Positions 9,111 through 19,797 of a stretch of DNA of 64,000 bases are shown here, piece by piece. Every line of letters begins with the position of its first letter. The first letter of the stretch is position 1. The stretch spans positions 3,387,001-3,451,000 of the forward strand of contig NZ_CP071501.1 in the NCBI RefSeq assembly GCF_017354985.1, in the 5' to 3' direction. The DNA is from Shewanella cyperi (GTDB lineage Bacteria; Pseudomonadota; Gammaproteobacteria; Enterobacterales; Shewanellaceae). Below the pieces are notes generated by a model, which was not told the origin of the DNA, ran no database searches, and was given only the letters and a program-made list of their open reading frames with translations. Both the position numbers and the translations under genes were made by a program.

Positions 9111-9833
9111 ATGCTGATATTTGCGCACAGGGGTGCCAGTGGTTATGCGCCGGAGAACACCCTGGCCGCCATGGAAAAGGCCCTGGAGCTGGGCGTCGAG
9201 GCCATAGAGCTGGATATCCATGCGGTGGAGGGCGAACTGATGGTGTTCCACGACCGAAGGCTCGAAGGTAAAAGCGATGGCAAGGGTTTTATCCGCCATA
9301 AGACCCTGGCAGAGCTCAGCAAAGTCAGGGTCCGGGGAGAAGCAGTCCCCAGCCTTTGGCAGGTGCTGGAGCTTACTCGTGGCCGCTGCCTGGTCAATAT
9401 TGAACTCAAGGGCCAGGGGACTGTGGCGCCGCTCGTGCCCTTGTACCACAGGGCCATAGCCGAACTGGGCTTCAGCCCTGAGCAGCTGCTGCTGTCGTCC
9501 TTCAACCACCCTTATCTGGCGCAGTTGCGGCAACAGCTGCCAAAGGCCAGACTGGCACCGCTGCTGGGTTCCTTGCCGCTGGATCTGGCCGCAGTGGCCG
9601 GCTCTCTTGGTGCCTATTCCATACATCTCGACGTGGACTTTATCAGCCACGCCATGGTGGATGATGCCCACAGGCGCGGGGTGAAGGTCTATGTCTACAC
9701 TGTGGATGATGCCGATGAAATCCAAGCCCTCAGGCAGCTGGGGGTCGATGGCATCTTTGCCAATTATCCCGACCGCGCCCAGGCGGCGCTGGCAGTTGCC
9801 TCAGTGCGGGACTATGGCCACTGGTTTGATTAA
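9111..9833 (+). CDS. glycerophosphodiester phosphodiesterase
   Basis: This 240-residue cytoplasmic enzyme of the GDPD/UgpQ type hydrolyses glycerophosphodiesters to glycerol 3-phosphate and an alcohol. Family residues are visible in HRGASGYAPENT near the N terminus, the metal-binding ELDIH, and MVFHD, with a later NIELKG. It lies nine bases after mscM with a good GGAG site, so it is probably in the same transcript, next to the phospholipid gene psd. The missing signal peptide argues against a GlpQ-type periplasmic enzyme. Confidence 0.9.
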   Translation: MLIFAHRGASGYAPENTLAAMEKALELGVEAIELDIHAVEGELMVFHDRRLEGKSDGKGFIRHKTLAELSKVRVRGEAVPSLWQVLELTRGRCLVNIELKGQGTVAPLVPLYHRAIAELGFSPEQLLLSSFNHPYLAQLRQQLPKARLAPLLGSLPLDLAAVAGSLGAYSIHLDVDFISHAMVDDAHRRGVKVYVYTVDDADEIQALRQLGVDGIFANYPDRAQAALAVASVRDYGHWFD

Positions 9834-10162
9834 ATCTGTCTTTGACGCTGGGCCCAGACGCCGATAAACACAAACAGACCACAAAGCAATGCCAGCAGCC
9901 ACAAGGGTGGTACCTGCACCAGTTGCCGCGCCAGCCAGGGGCTCAGACCGACGATCAGCAGGCCATAGACGAAGGCGTTGACCAGAATAAACAGCAGGGT
10001 GCGAACGAAGAAGGAACGGGCCCCAACCCAGCGGCGCAGGGTGCGGTTGATATCAGGGGCAAAAACCAGCATCAGGCAGGCCACTATGGCGGTGGCCACC
10101 TGGTTCATCCAGGGGTAAATGGGATAGGCGAGGTCTTTGAGCAGGGTGACAATTGTGTCCAT
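9830..10162 (-). CDS. DUF3392 family small membrane protein
   Basis: This 110-residue protein has three hydrophobic segments and an N-terminal MDTIVTLLKDLAYPIYPW typical of the DUF3392 family known mainly from Shewanella and Vibrio relatives. I use the ATG at 10162; extension to a TTG at 10210 is possible but lacks support. The stop overlaps the end of the convergent glycerophosphodiesterase gene by four bases. Function is unknown. Confidence 0.75.
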   Translation of the reverse strand: MDTIVTLLKDLAYPIYPWMNQVATAIVACLMLVFAPDINRTLRRWVGARSFFVRTLLFILVNAFVYGLLIVGLSPWLARQLVQVPPLWLLALLCGLFVFIGVWAQRQRQI

Positions 10163-10216
10163 GGTTTGAAAATCGTTATGATAGGAAAATAACAACAAGA
10201 ATAAGAGCAAGCCCCC

Positions 10217-11143
10217 ATGTCACACAAGCTTCTGTTACTTACCCGGGAAAACGAGCGTTACCGCCAGCTGCTGGCCTCCTGTCACCTGCCGGGACTGCAA
10301 TTGCTGGACGACGACCCCGCCAATATCCGCCGTGCCGACATCTGGCTGGCCGAGCCCGCCCTGGCCGCCCCCCTGCTCGCCCATGCCGATCAACTGCGTT
10401 GGATGCAGTCCACCTTTGCCGGTGTCGATCTCCTGGTCAAGCCCAAACAAAGACGGGATTATTGTCTCACCAATGTGCGCGGTATTTTCGGCCCTCTGAT
10501 GAGCGAGTACCTGTTCGGTTACCTGCTGGCACGCCAGCGGGAGCACGACAAATACCGCAGCCAGCAACAGCAAAAGATCTGGTTGCCGGGCAGCTACCGC
10601 ACCCTGCAGGGCCAGGAATTGTTGCTGCTGGGCACAGGCTCCATTGCCAAACACCTGGCGGCCACCGCCAAGCACTTTGGCATGAAGGTGACCGGCATCA
10701 ACCGCAGCGCCAAGCCCACCGCCGGTTTTGATCGGGTCGCCACCCTGGACGCCCTACCGGAATTTATCGTCGGCGCCGATGCCATCGCCAGCATTCTTCC
10801 CAGCACCCCGGAAACCCGCGGCGCCCTCAGCGCCCAAATGCTGGCGCTGATGAAACCCGGCGCCGTGCTGTTTAACCTGGGACGGGGGGATGTGCTCGAC
10901 CTCGACGCCCTGGCAGAGCAGCTGCAAAACCAGCCGGAGCAACAGGCGGTGCTGGATGTGTTCAACCAGGAGCCCCTGCCCCAGGACCACCCTATATGGG
11001 ACAGGGACAATGTGATCATCACCCCTCATATTGCGGCCCCCAGCTTTCCGGAGCAGGTGGCGGAAATCTTCAGCAGCAACTATCACCTGCTGCTCAAGGG
11101 TGAGCCACTCACCCATCAGGTCAATTTCGAGCGGGGCTACTGA
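10217..11143 (+). CDS. D-2-hydroxyacid dehydrogenase (glyoxylate/hydroxypyruvate reductase-like)
   Basis: This 308-residue NAD(P)-dependent enzyme resembles GhrA. The dinucleotide site is LLLGTGSIA (about 136-144) and the catalytic trio of the family is present as R223 (NLGRGD), E252 (NQEPLP) and H271 (TPHIAA). Such enzymes reduce 2-oxoacids such as glyoxylate or hydroxypyruvate; the actual substrate is not deducible. It is divergent from the DUF3392 gene and ends before the bfd promoter region. Confidence 0.88.
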   Translation: MSHKLLLLTRENERYRQLLASCHLPGLQLLDDDPANIRRADIWLAEPALAAPLLAHADQLRWMQSTFAGVDLLVKPKQRRDYCLTNVRGIFGPLMSEYLFGYLLARQREHDKYRSQQQQKIWLPGSYRTLQGQELLLLGTGSIAKHLAATAKHFGMKVTGINRSAKPTAGFDRVATLDALPEFIVGADAIASILPSTPETRGALSAQMLALMKPGAVLFNLGRGDVLDLDALAEQLQNQPEQQAVLDVFNQEPLPQDHPIWDRDNVIITPHIAAPSFPEQVAEIFSSNYHLLLKGEPLTHQVNFERGY

Positions 11144-11295
11144 GCGCTCAAAAATTCGGGCTCGGCGCGGTTTGGCTGCAAAAAATCAGGCAGCGCCATA
11201 GCTTAGGCGCAGCCGCACCGTTTCCGGCCCTTTTTTTACTGCTTTTAACGATAACGACTGCCCATTTTTTGCGCCTTCCTTATAAAAAACCGTTA

Positions 11296-11325
11296 TTACG
11301 GATGAGAACTGTTTTCATTTATAAT
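11296..11325 (+). promoter_or_regulatory. bfd promoter with Fur box
   Basis: A perfect TATAAT at 11320-11325 is preceded, 18 bases upstream, by a weak -35 (TTACGG). Between them lies TGAGAAC-T-GTTTTCA (11303-11317), a 7-1-7 dyad matching the Fur consensus at 10 of 14 positions. A repressor bound there would cover the spacer. Bfd genes in other gammaproteobacteria are Fur-repressed, which supports the reading. Confidence 0.7.
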
Positions 11326-11353
11326 CCTGTCATCTTCAAGCGGGAGCCGTTTC

Positions 11354-11545
11354 ATGTACGTTTGCGTGTGTTATGCCATCACAGATACCCAGATTAAAGA
11401 CGCCGTCAGCAAGGGCGATTGCAGCCTGAGCGATGTTAAAAAGCGTTTGGGGGTTGCCAGCCAATGTGGCAAGTGCGCCAAGATGGCCGCCGAAGTGATC
11501 CAGAGACAACTGGACGTGGAGCCGAATTACTACGAAGTCGCCTGA
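11354..11545 (+). CDS. bfd: bacterioferritin-associated ferredoxin
   Basis: This 63-residue protein has the four cysteines of a Fer2_BFD [2Fe-2S] cluster: C4, C6, C38 and C41. Bfd docks on bacterioferritin and passes electrons into the shell so that stored iron is reduced and released during iron starvation. GGGAG lies seven bases before the ATG. No bacterioferritin gene is in the window. A Fur box in the promoter (11303-11317) predicts induction at low iron, and an intrinsic terminator follows. Confidence 0.95.
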   Translation: MYVCVCYAITDTQIKDAVSKGDCSLSDVKKRLGVASQCGKCAKMAAEVIQRQLDVEPNYYEVA

Positions 11546-11570
11546 TCCAGAACCCGCACTGAATCAAATA

Positions 11571-11600
11571 AAAAACGCTGCCTTGGGCAGCGTTTTTTAT
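11571..11600 (+). terminator. intrinsic terminator after bfd
   Basis: An ACGCTGCC stem with a TTG loop is followed by TTTTTTATTT. A-rich sequence on the other side lets the same hairpin serve parC, which ends at 11621 on the minus strand. Confidence 0.88.
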
Positions 11601-11620
11601 TTGGGCTATTGCATCAGCTA

Positions 11621-13891
11621 TTACAAGCTTGGTGCTTCATCGCCACCCAGCTCTACACTGTCGACCCGCTGCAATCCCCTTGGCAGCTTGGCGCCGCGAC
11701 GACCCCGCTCACCGCGGTAGTGCTCGAGATCTGCAGGCTTTAAGGTCAGCTTGCGCTTGCCGGCCCACAGGGTCACCGACGAATCCGCCGGCACCAGATG
11801 CAGGTGAGTCAGCAGTTCTTCCCTGAGCTTGGCCCGCTCTGATGGAATGCCGATGATCTTGTTACCCTTGCCCTTGGCCAATTGCGGCAGGGCCTCGACA
11901 CCGAACACCAGCATCCGGCCTTCGTTGGTGATGGCCACAATAGACATATTGGCATCCTTTTCCACCCTTCGTGGTGGCAGGGATTTGGCATTGGCCGGCA
12001 GACTCAGCAACGCCTTACCCGCCTTGTTGCGGGACACCATGTCGGCAAAGGTACAGATAAAGCCATAGCCCGCGTCGCTGGCCATCAGGAAGCACTGCTG
12101 CTCGTCACCCAGGAGCACATGCTCCATGGTTTCACCCGGGGCCAGATTGAAGCGGGTGGTAATGGGCTCGCCCTGGCTTCTGGCCGACGGCAGGGTATGG
12201 GTATCGGTAGAGAAGGCACGACCGCCACTGTCGATAAACACAGTCTGCTGGTTGCTGCGCCCCATGGCGCTGCACAGGAAGTTATCGCCGGCCTTATAAG
12301 ACAGGCCGGCGGCATCTATGTCATGGCCCTTGGCGCAGCGCACCCAGCCCTTCTCTGACAAAACCACAGTGACCGGCTCGGTCGGCGTCAGCTCCTGCTC
12401 TGTGAGAGCACGGGACTCCTGGCGCACCACCAGGGGCGAGCGACGCTCGTCACCGTAGGTCTCGGCATCCTGAGCCAGCTCTTTCTTGATCAGAGTTTTC
12501 AGACGACGCTCTGAACCCAGAATTTGCTCCAGCTTGTCGCGCTCACTCTCCAGCTCGCTTTGCTCTGCCTTGATCTTCATTTCTTCAAGCTTGGCCAGAT
12601 GGCGCAGCTTGAGTTCCAGTATCGCTTCGGCTTGTTTATCGCTGAGGTTGAACCTGGCCATCAATTCGGCCTTGGGCTCATCGTGGAAGCGGATGATTTC
12701 AATCACTTCGTCAATATTGAGGAAAGCAATCATCAGGGCTTCGAGTATGTGCAATCTGGCCAACACCTTGTCCAGACGGTATTGCAGTCTGCGTCTTACC
12801 GTCTCGGTGCGGAAAACCAGCCACTCGCTCAGCATGGCCTTGAGCCCCTTGACCTGGGGACGGCCGTCCAGTCCCAGCACGTTAAGGTTGATGCGGAAGC
12901 TCTTTTCCAGATCCGTGGTGGCAAACAGGTGCGCCATCAGCTGCTCGCTGTCGACCCGGTTGGAGCGTGGCACTATGACCAGGCGCACCGGGTTTTCATG
13001 GTCGGACTCGTCGCGCAAGTCCGTCACCATGGGCAGCTTCTTGGCCTGCATCTGGGCGGCAATCTGCTCCAGAATTTTGCCTGAGCTGGCCTGGTGGGGT
13101 AAGGCAGTGATCACTATCTCACCGTTGTCCAGGCTCCAGACGGCGCGCATTTTCAGGGAACCGCGGCCACTTTCATAAATGCGGGTCAATTCTTCGGCCG
13201 GGGTGATGATTTCGGCTTCGGTCGGATAATCTGGCCCCGGTACCAACTCCATCAGCCGCGACAATTCGGTGTTGGGATTGTCGAGCAATTCAATACAGGC
13301 ATTGGCCAGCTCGCGGGCATTGTGGGGCGGGATATCGGTCGCCATGCCCACGGCGATACCCGTGATGCCGTTGAGCAAGATGTGCGGCAGGCGCGCCGGC
13401 AATACCCGCGGTTCTTTCAGGGTGCCGTCAAAGTTGACGCCCCAATCCACAGTCCCCTGCCCCAGCTCGCTCAGCAACACCTCGGAGAAACGCGACAGCC
13501 TGGCCTCGGTATAACGCATGGCAGCGAAGGATTTGGGATCGTCCGGAGCCCCCCAGTTTCCCTGACCATCCACCAGCGGGTAGCGGTAGGAAAAGGGCTG
13601 GGCCATCAGCACCATGGCCTCATAACAGGCGCTGTCGCCGTGGGGATGATACTTACCCAAAACGTCACCCACGGTACGGGCCGACTTCTTGTGTTTGCTC
13701 TGGGCCGACAGGCCCAGCTCGCTCATGGCGTAGACTATGCGGCGCTGTACCGGCTTGAGACCGTCACCTATGTGTGGCAGCGCCCGGTCCATGATCACGT
13801 ACATGGAATAATTGAGGTAAGCCTCCTCGGTGAAGCGCCGAAGTGGCATCTGCTCCACGCCATCGAGGCTGAGATCTATAGCGTCACTCAT
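11621..13891 (-). CDS. parC: DNA topoisomerase IV subunit A
   Basis: This 756-residue type IIA topoisomerase subunit breaks and rejoins DNA to unlink daughter chromosomes. The catalytic tyrosine is Y127 in MRYTEARL, and the quinolone-determining region [13 protein letters not shown] carries Ser87 and Glu91 (E. coli S80 and E84), the drug-sensitive residues. A six-bladed C-terminal wrapping domain follows. The start overlaps by four bases (ATGA) the stop of the sugar dehydrogenase gene, which separates parC from parE here. Confidence 0.98.
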   Translation of the reverse strand: MSDAIDLSLDGVEQMPLRRFTEEAYLNYSMYVIMDRALPHIGDGLKPVQRRIVYAMSELGLSAQSKHKKSARTVGDVLGKYHPHGDSACYEAMVLMAQPFSYRYPLVDGQGNWGAPDDPKSFAAMRYTEARLSRFSEVLLSELGQGTVDWGVNFDGTLKEPRVLPARLPHILLNGITGIAVGMATDIPPHNARELANACIELLDNPNTELSRLMELVPGPDYPTEAEIITPAEELTRIYESGRGSLKMRAVWSLDNGEIVITALPHQASSGKILEQIAAQMQAKKLPMVTDLRDESDHENPVRLVIVPRSNRVDSEQLMAHLFATTDLEKSFRINLNVLGLDGRPQVKGLKAMLSEWLVFRTETVRRRLQYRLDKVLARLHILEALMIAFLNIDEVIEIIRFHDEPKAELMARFNLSDKQAEAILELKLRHLAKLEEMKIKAEQSELESERDKLEQILGSERRLKTLIKKELAQDAETYGDERRSPLVVRQESRALTEQELTPTEPVTVVLSEKGWVRCAKGHDIDAAGLSYKAGDNFLCSAMGRSNQQTVFIDSGGRAFSTDTHTLPSARSQGEPITTRFNLAPGETMEHVLLGDEQQCFLMASDAGYGFICTFADMVSRNKAGKALLSLPANAKSLPPRRVEKDANMSIVAITNEGRMLVFGVEALPQLAKGKGNKIIGIPSERAKLREELLTHLHLVPADSSVTLWAGKRKLTLKPADLEHYRGERGRRGAKLPRGLQRVDSVELGGDEAPSL

Positions 13892-15066
13892 TCTTGTGCT
13901 TCCTGTACAGGTTCCGGCTGCACGTCCGGCTCCGCGTCTGACTCGGCATCGCGGTAATAAAGACGGTAAATATTGCCCTTGAGATCGTCCGAAATATACA
14001 GCGAGCCATCGGCTGCCATCACCATGGAGTGGGGTCTGGCCACGGGGAATTCACCATCAAGAAAACTCACCAGGGTCTCGCGCTTGAGCACCTTGTTGCC
14101 CTCCAGCGACAGCACCACTATCTGGTAGCCAATCTTGCTGGAGCGGTTCCAGGAGCCGTTTTCGGCAACGAACAACTGCTGGCGGTAGTTTTCAGGAAAT
14201 TGCTCGCCACGGTAAAACAGCATCCCCATGGGCGATACATGGGCCGGCAGCTCAAATACGGGAGGTGTTACCTTGAGGCTTTCCGGCTTTTCATAGGCGG
14301 GCTCGAGAACGTCGGTGGCATGAACATAGGGGAAACCGTAATGGGCCCCCTTCTGCTCAACCCGGTTGATTTCATCCGGCGGCAGGTTGTCACCCATCCA
14401 GTCACGGCCGGTATCATCGAACCACAGCTTGCCATCCAGCGGAGACCAGTCAAAACCGTGGACACTGCGCACGCCCGTGACTATCTGCTCGCTGGCGCCC
14501 GAGTCCACATTGATGGCAATGATGGAGCCGAACGGCGCCTCGGGTTCACAGACGTTGCAGGGGGCGCCAATGGCCAGATACAGGCGGCCGTCGGGACCGA
14601 AGGCCATGGCCCGGTCGCTTTTGCGACTCTCACTGGGCAGCCTGTCGTACACTTCTTTGGGGCGACCGGGACGGCGCAGGCGCTGTTCTATGTCCACGTA
14701 GCGCACTATGCGATCTTCCAGCGCCACATACAGGGAACCGTCATGAAAGGCGATGGCGCTGGGATTTTCCAGCCCCTTGGCTATGGTGTAGCGTTTGTCG
14801 ACCCGACCATCCTGATTGCTGTCCACCAGCGCCTCTATGGTGCCGCTCTTGTCCGAACCGACAAACAGGGTGCCATCACTGCCCAGGGCCAGTTGTTTGG
14901 CATCGCCCACATCCGAGGCGTACAGGGTCAGACCAAAGCCCTTGGTGACTGTGATCATGATCGACTGGGTCGCTGCCTGGGCGACGCTCAAGGTCGCCAG
15001 CGACAATGTCAGGATCCAGGCTGTGGGAAATGTCCTGCGCTTGTTACTCATTATCCGTATCTTCAT
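13888..15066 (-). CDS. PQQ-dependent sugar dehydrogenase family protein, exported
   Basis: This 392-residue beta-propeller protein belongs to the glucose/sorbosone dehydrogenase (GSDH, YliI-like) group. A signal peptide ends near AQA-A (about residues 32-36). Family features are repeats such as [12 protein letters not shown] and [25 protein letters not shown], and [11 protein letters not shown]. Relatives oxidise aldoses in the periplasm with pyrroloquinoline quinone, but I cannot confirm PQQ binding here. The C-terminal tail is Glu/Pro rich. It sits between parE and parC, overlapping parC by four bases. An internal ATG at codon 6 is an alternative start. Confidence 0.85.
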   Translation of the reverse strand: MKIRIMSNKRRTFPTAWILTLSLATLSVAQAATQSIMITVTKGFGLTLYASDVGDAKQLALGSDGTLFVGSDKSGTIEALVDSNQDGRVDKRYTIAKGLENPSAIAFHDGSLYVALEDRIVRYVDIEQRLRRPGRPKEVYDRLPSESRKSDRAMAFGPDGRLYLAIGAPCNVCEPEAPFGSIIAINVDSGASEQIVTGVRSVHGFDWSPLDGKLWFDDTGRDWMGDNLPPDEINRVEQKGAHYGFPYVHATDVLEPAYEKPESLKVTPPVFELPAHVSPMGMLFYRGEQFPENYRQQLFVAENGSWNRSSKIGYQIVVLSLEGNKVLKRETLVSFLDGEFPVARPHSMVMAADGSLYISDDLKGNIYRLYYRDAESDAEPDVQPEPVQEAQE

Positions 15067-15101
15067 GCCTTAATCGTTTTGGTTATCGGCAACGGCTGAC
15101 A

Positions 15102-17009
<1,908 letters not shown>

Positions 17010-17046
17010 TTATTCAGGCCATGGTGCGGCCCGGCGTGTCGATTTG

Positions 17047-17622
17047 TCAAGGTAACTGTAAAAACCGGCCTATGGCAGGCAGCTGTGCACCATAGCCGAT
17101 AAAACTGTGATCGCCTCCGGGTTGCAGCAGCATCTCACAACAATGGTATTTGGTCAGCGCGTCGCGGTAATCGAGCACCTCGTCGCCGGTTTGCAATAAT
17201 ACAAAAAAACGTTCCGGGTTGGCTATTGCGGGCAAATCAAAGTCCAGCAAAGCGTCTTTATGTTCCGGCAACACCTGATAATCCTCCCCCGTGTAGGGGT
17301 TATGCTGGGGGCCGAGAAACTCATCAAACAAATGATAGGGCGCCACCGCCGGATTGATCAGTACCGCCTTGCCACCGTAGCGCTGTACCAGGAAGCTGGC
17401 ATAAAAGCCTCCCAGGGATGAGCCGATGAAACTCAGGGTTTCTCCCTTTGCCAGCGCCTGCTCGCAAAGCTCACCAAGCAGCGCCATGGCGGCCCGGGTA
17501 TCACAGGGCAACTGTGGCTGAACCAGGTTAACTTGTGGATGACAGCGACGCATATAATCGGCGGTCACTCGCCCTTTTTCCGAGTCGGGAGATGAATTGA
17601 AGCCATGAATGTAGAGCAGCAT
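17047..17622 (-). CDS. yqiA: YqiA-family esterase
   Basis: This 191-residue alpha/beta hydrolase of the UPF0227 group has the nucleophile elbow GSSLGG (Ser69), an acid in QTGDEVLDY and His in GGDHSF. E. coli YqiA acts on short acyl esters, but its physiological substrate is not known. GAGG lies just before the ATG. It belongs to the conserved nudF-yqiB-cpdA-yqiA-parE run. Confidence 0.92.
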   Translation of the reverse strand: MLLYIHGFNSSPDSEKGRVTADYMRRCHPQVNLVQPQLPCDTRAAMALLGELCEQALAKGETLSFIGSSLGGFYASFLVQRYGGKAVLINPAVAPYHLFDEFLGPQHNPYTGEDYQVLPEHKDALLDFDLPAIANPERFFVLLQTGDEVLDYRDALTKYHCCEMLLQPGGDHSFIGYGAQLPAIGRFLQLP

Positions 17623-17649
17623 AGGTCCTCACGCTGCGGTCACAGCTTA

Positions 17650-18489
17650 TCAGTAACCGCTGGCACTGTTATCGGGTGCGAAGCTGTCGCCCGCAACACG
17701 CTGAACTTGGCTGTGAATGCTACCATCGGCCCCCAGCTCCAGCAAACGGAAGCCCGGCTGGCGGCTGTCGAGGGCAAAAAAGGACGATTTGGGTTCAAAC
17801 TGAATACAGGTTGACGGCGTTGCCATCAGGTGAATAGCACCATGGCGCCCCTGATAGCTGCTGTCGAGCTGCTGATGCACATGACCCCAGAGCACGCCTC
17901 TGACATTGGCATAGCGACCAACCCGCTCCAGAAACTCCTCACCATTGTCCATACAATGTTGATCCAGCCAGGCACTGCCCACCAACACCGGATTGTGGTG
18001 CATAACCAAGAGGGTGTGCAGGTCGGGATGGGCAGCAATTGCCGCCTCTATAATGGCAAATTGCGCCTCCGCCATGTGCCCGCCGGGTTTACCGCGCACG
18101 GTTGAGTCGAGCATCAATATTTGCCAGCCTGCGGCCAAAATACGTTGCTGGCCAAATACCCTGTAGCCCTGCATGTGCAGGTGCATGATGCGTGGGTCAT
18201 CGTGATTGCCGGGCAGGTAATGACAGGGCATATCCAATTGCGCCACGGCTTTAACAAAATTGCGATAGGAGTCGGCAGAAAAATCCTGGCTGATATCGCC
18301 GGTAGCCAACATTAGCTGGGCGTGAAAATCAGAGGTTTTGTAGGTATCAAGCACGGCCTGAAGGCTGCTGGCGGTATTAACCCCCAACAGTTCACCTTCA
18401 TGATCTGCAAACAGATGTGGGTCGGTGATCTGCAAAAGACGCAGACTCTCTCCCTCTGGCAGTTGATAAGAAACGGCCTCTTTCAGCAC
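17650..18489 (-). CDS. cpdA: 3',5'-cyclic-AMP phosphodiesterase
   Basis: This 279-residue class III metallophosphodiesterase hydrolyses cAMP and so tunes CRP activity. Metal ligands are visible as D23 and H25 (ITDPH), D65 (GDISQD), N96 and H97 (GNHDD), MHHNPV and GHVH. The start appears to be GTG at 18489, and the N terminus aligns with E. coli CpdA. It lies between yqiB and yqiA, the conserved order. Confidence 0.95.
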   Translation of the reverse strand: MLKEAVSYQLPEGESLRLLQITDPHLFADHEGELLGVNTASSLQAVLDTYKTSDFHAQLMLATGDISQDFSADSYRNFVKAVAQLDMPCHYLPGNHDDPRIMHLHMQGYRVFGQQRILAAGWQILMLDSTVRGKPGGHMAEAQFAIIEAAIAAHPDLHTLLVMHHNPVLVGSAWLDQHCMDNGEEFLERVGRYANVRGVLWGHVHQQLDSSYQGRHGAIHLMATPSTCIQFEPKSSFFALDSRQPGFRLLELGADGSIHSQVQRVAGDSFAPDNSASGY

Positions 18490-18504
18490 TTTGAATACCC
18501 AAGG

Positions 18505-18939
18505 TCAGGATTGCACTGCCAGTGCGTGACGGCAGCCAATGGTCAATAAGTCTTCCAGGAACGCATTTACCTGATATTTTTCATCACTCTGGTACATGCA
18601 AACGTTCGGGTAATCATACACTGCACTGAGGAGAGAAATCTGTTGGCCAGTTAACACTTCCGCTAATTTAGCATCATGATAAATCCGAACCAAGAGTTTC
18701 GGATCCTGTACCAGTGGTTCACCGCCCAGAGGACGACTGATTTCCACCAGCTGGGTATAACGGGTATTTTCCTGCAACGTAAGCAATAAATGCCCCTTGG
18801 TTCCCTGTGCTCTCAACTTCTGTCCCTCGGGCCAATCTCTGGGCAGCCAACGCAGGATTAAGGCGTAGTTGCGCCCGCAAAGCGCCAGAAAGCGATTCAC
18901 GTCGGGTTGATAACGGGGTTTGGCTCGGTTCAGGATCAA
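18505..18939 (-). CDS. yqiB: DUF1249 family protein YqiB
   Basis: This 144-residue soluble protein matches the conserved YqiB family by its N-terminal RYQPDVNRFLALCGRNY segment and by position between nudF and cpdA. Function is not established. It is six bases downstream of nudF and 15 bases upstream of cpdA, so it is almost surely in one transcript with them. Confidence 0.88.
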   Translation of the reverse strand: MILNRAKPRYQPDVNRFLALCGRNYALILRWLPRDWPEGQKLRAQGTKGHLLLTLQENTRYTQLVEISRPLGGEPLVQDPKLLVRIYHDAKLAEVLTGQQISLLSAVYDYPNVCMYQSDEKYQVNAFLEDLLTIGCRHALAVQS

Positions 18940-18945
18940 TCTCTA

Positions 18946-19560
18946 TCACTCACTTGTTCGGCGTAATTTCTCATGGTTGAGTTGCAGCCACTGCAACCCT
19001 ATCAGGGTCGAGGCATTTTCGATCTGCCCCTGGATCACCAAATTGTAGGCTTCTTCGCGGTCCAGCACATGGACCCTGATGTCTTCATGCTCTTCGGCCA
19101 GACCGTGAATACCGCAGGCCTTGCTGGCATCCACTTCAGCCCAATAAAAATAAAAGCGCTCGCTGGTACCACCCGGGCTGGCGAGATAGCTGCCCACTTT
19201 ATGCATGCTCAGCGCATCCAGCCCAGCCTCTTCAAGCAACTCGCGTTCGGCGACCTGCTCCGGAGATTCCCCGGCGTCTATCATGCCGGCCACCAGTTCC
19301 AGCAACCAGGGGTTATTACTGGTTTCGACTGCCGGAAAACGTATCTGTTCAATCAGCACCAGCTGATCCCGGCGTGGGTCGTAGGGCAGGACCACCACGG
19401 CGTGGCCGCACTCGAACACCTCCCGGGTCACTTCCTGACTCCAACCACCGGCAAATAACCGGTGGCGAAAGCGATATTCCTTCAGGGTGAAAAAACCTTT
19501 GAAAGCGGTTCTTTCACCAAGCACTTCAACGTCTTCCCGGCCAAAAAAGCGTTTTATCAT
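18946..19560 (-). CDS. nudF: ADP-ribose pyrophosphatase
   Basis: This 204-residue Nudix hydrolase cleaves ADP-ribose to AMP and ribose 5-phosphate. The Nudix box spans residues 92-114 (G-x5-E-x7-RELLEEAGL). It leads the nudF-yqiB-cpdA-yqiA-parE run on the minus strand and is divergent from tolC. A -10-like GATAAT lies on the minus strand upstream, but the -35 is poor. Confidence 0.94.
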   Translation of the reverse strand: MIKRFFGREDVEVLGERTAFKGFFTLKEYRFRHRLFAGGWSQEVTREVFECGHAVVVLPYDPRRDQLVLIEQIRFPAVETSNNPWLLELVAGMIDAGESPEQVAERELLEEAGLDALSMHKVGSYLASPGGTSERFYFYWAEVDASKACGIHGLAEEHEDIRVHVLDREEAYNLVIQGQIENASTLIGLQWLQLNHEKLRRTSE

Positions 19561-19642
19561 CTGGGATTTCCCTGAGCTGTTTTGCCACTATTATCAGTCC
19601 TTTTGGCCATTAATTTAAAATAAAATCTGTTACACTTCCGGT

Positions 19643-19672
19643 TTGACTTTAAAACGGTTGATTTTTTAGTAT
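19643..19672 (+). promoter_or_regulatory. candidate tolC promoter
   Basis: TTGACT (19643-19648, five of six consensus bases) is followed after 18 bases by TAGTAT (19667-19672, four of six). A roughly 120-base leader would then precede the tolC ATG, which has AGGA upstream. Confidence 0.5.
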
Positions 19673-19797
19673 CTGAGCCATTAACTTTTAGCTGTATTGG
19701 GAAGCGTCGGGAAGCGCAAACCGCCTGAATACAAAGGCATTCAGTTTAAACCAGTTAATACCCCTCATAAGGGCTATTTGTCTAATAAGGACAGCCA

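Noticed and set aside
8340..9725. Open frame of 461 codons on the minus strand
   Set aside because: It spans antisense to both the mscM MscS domain and the glycerophosphodiesterase, two well-supported genes.
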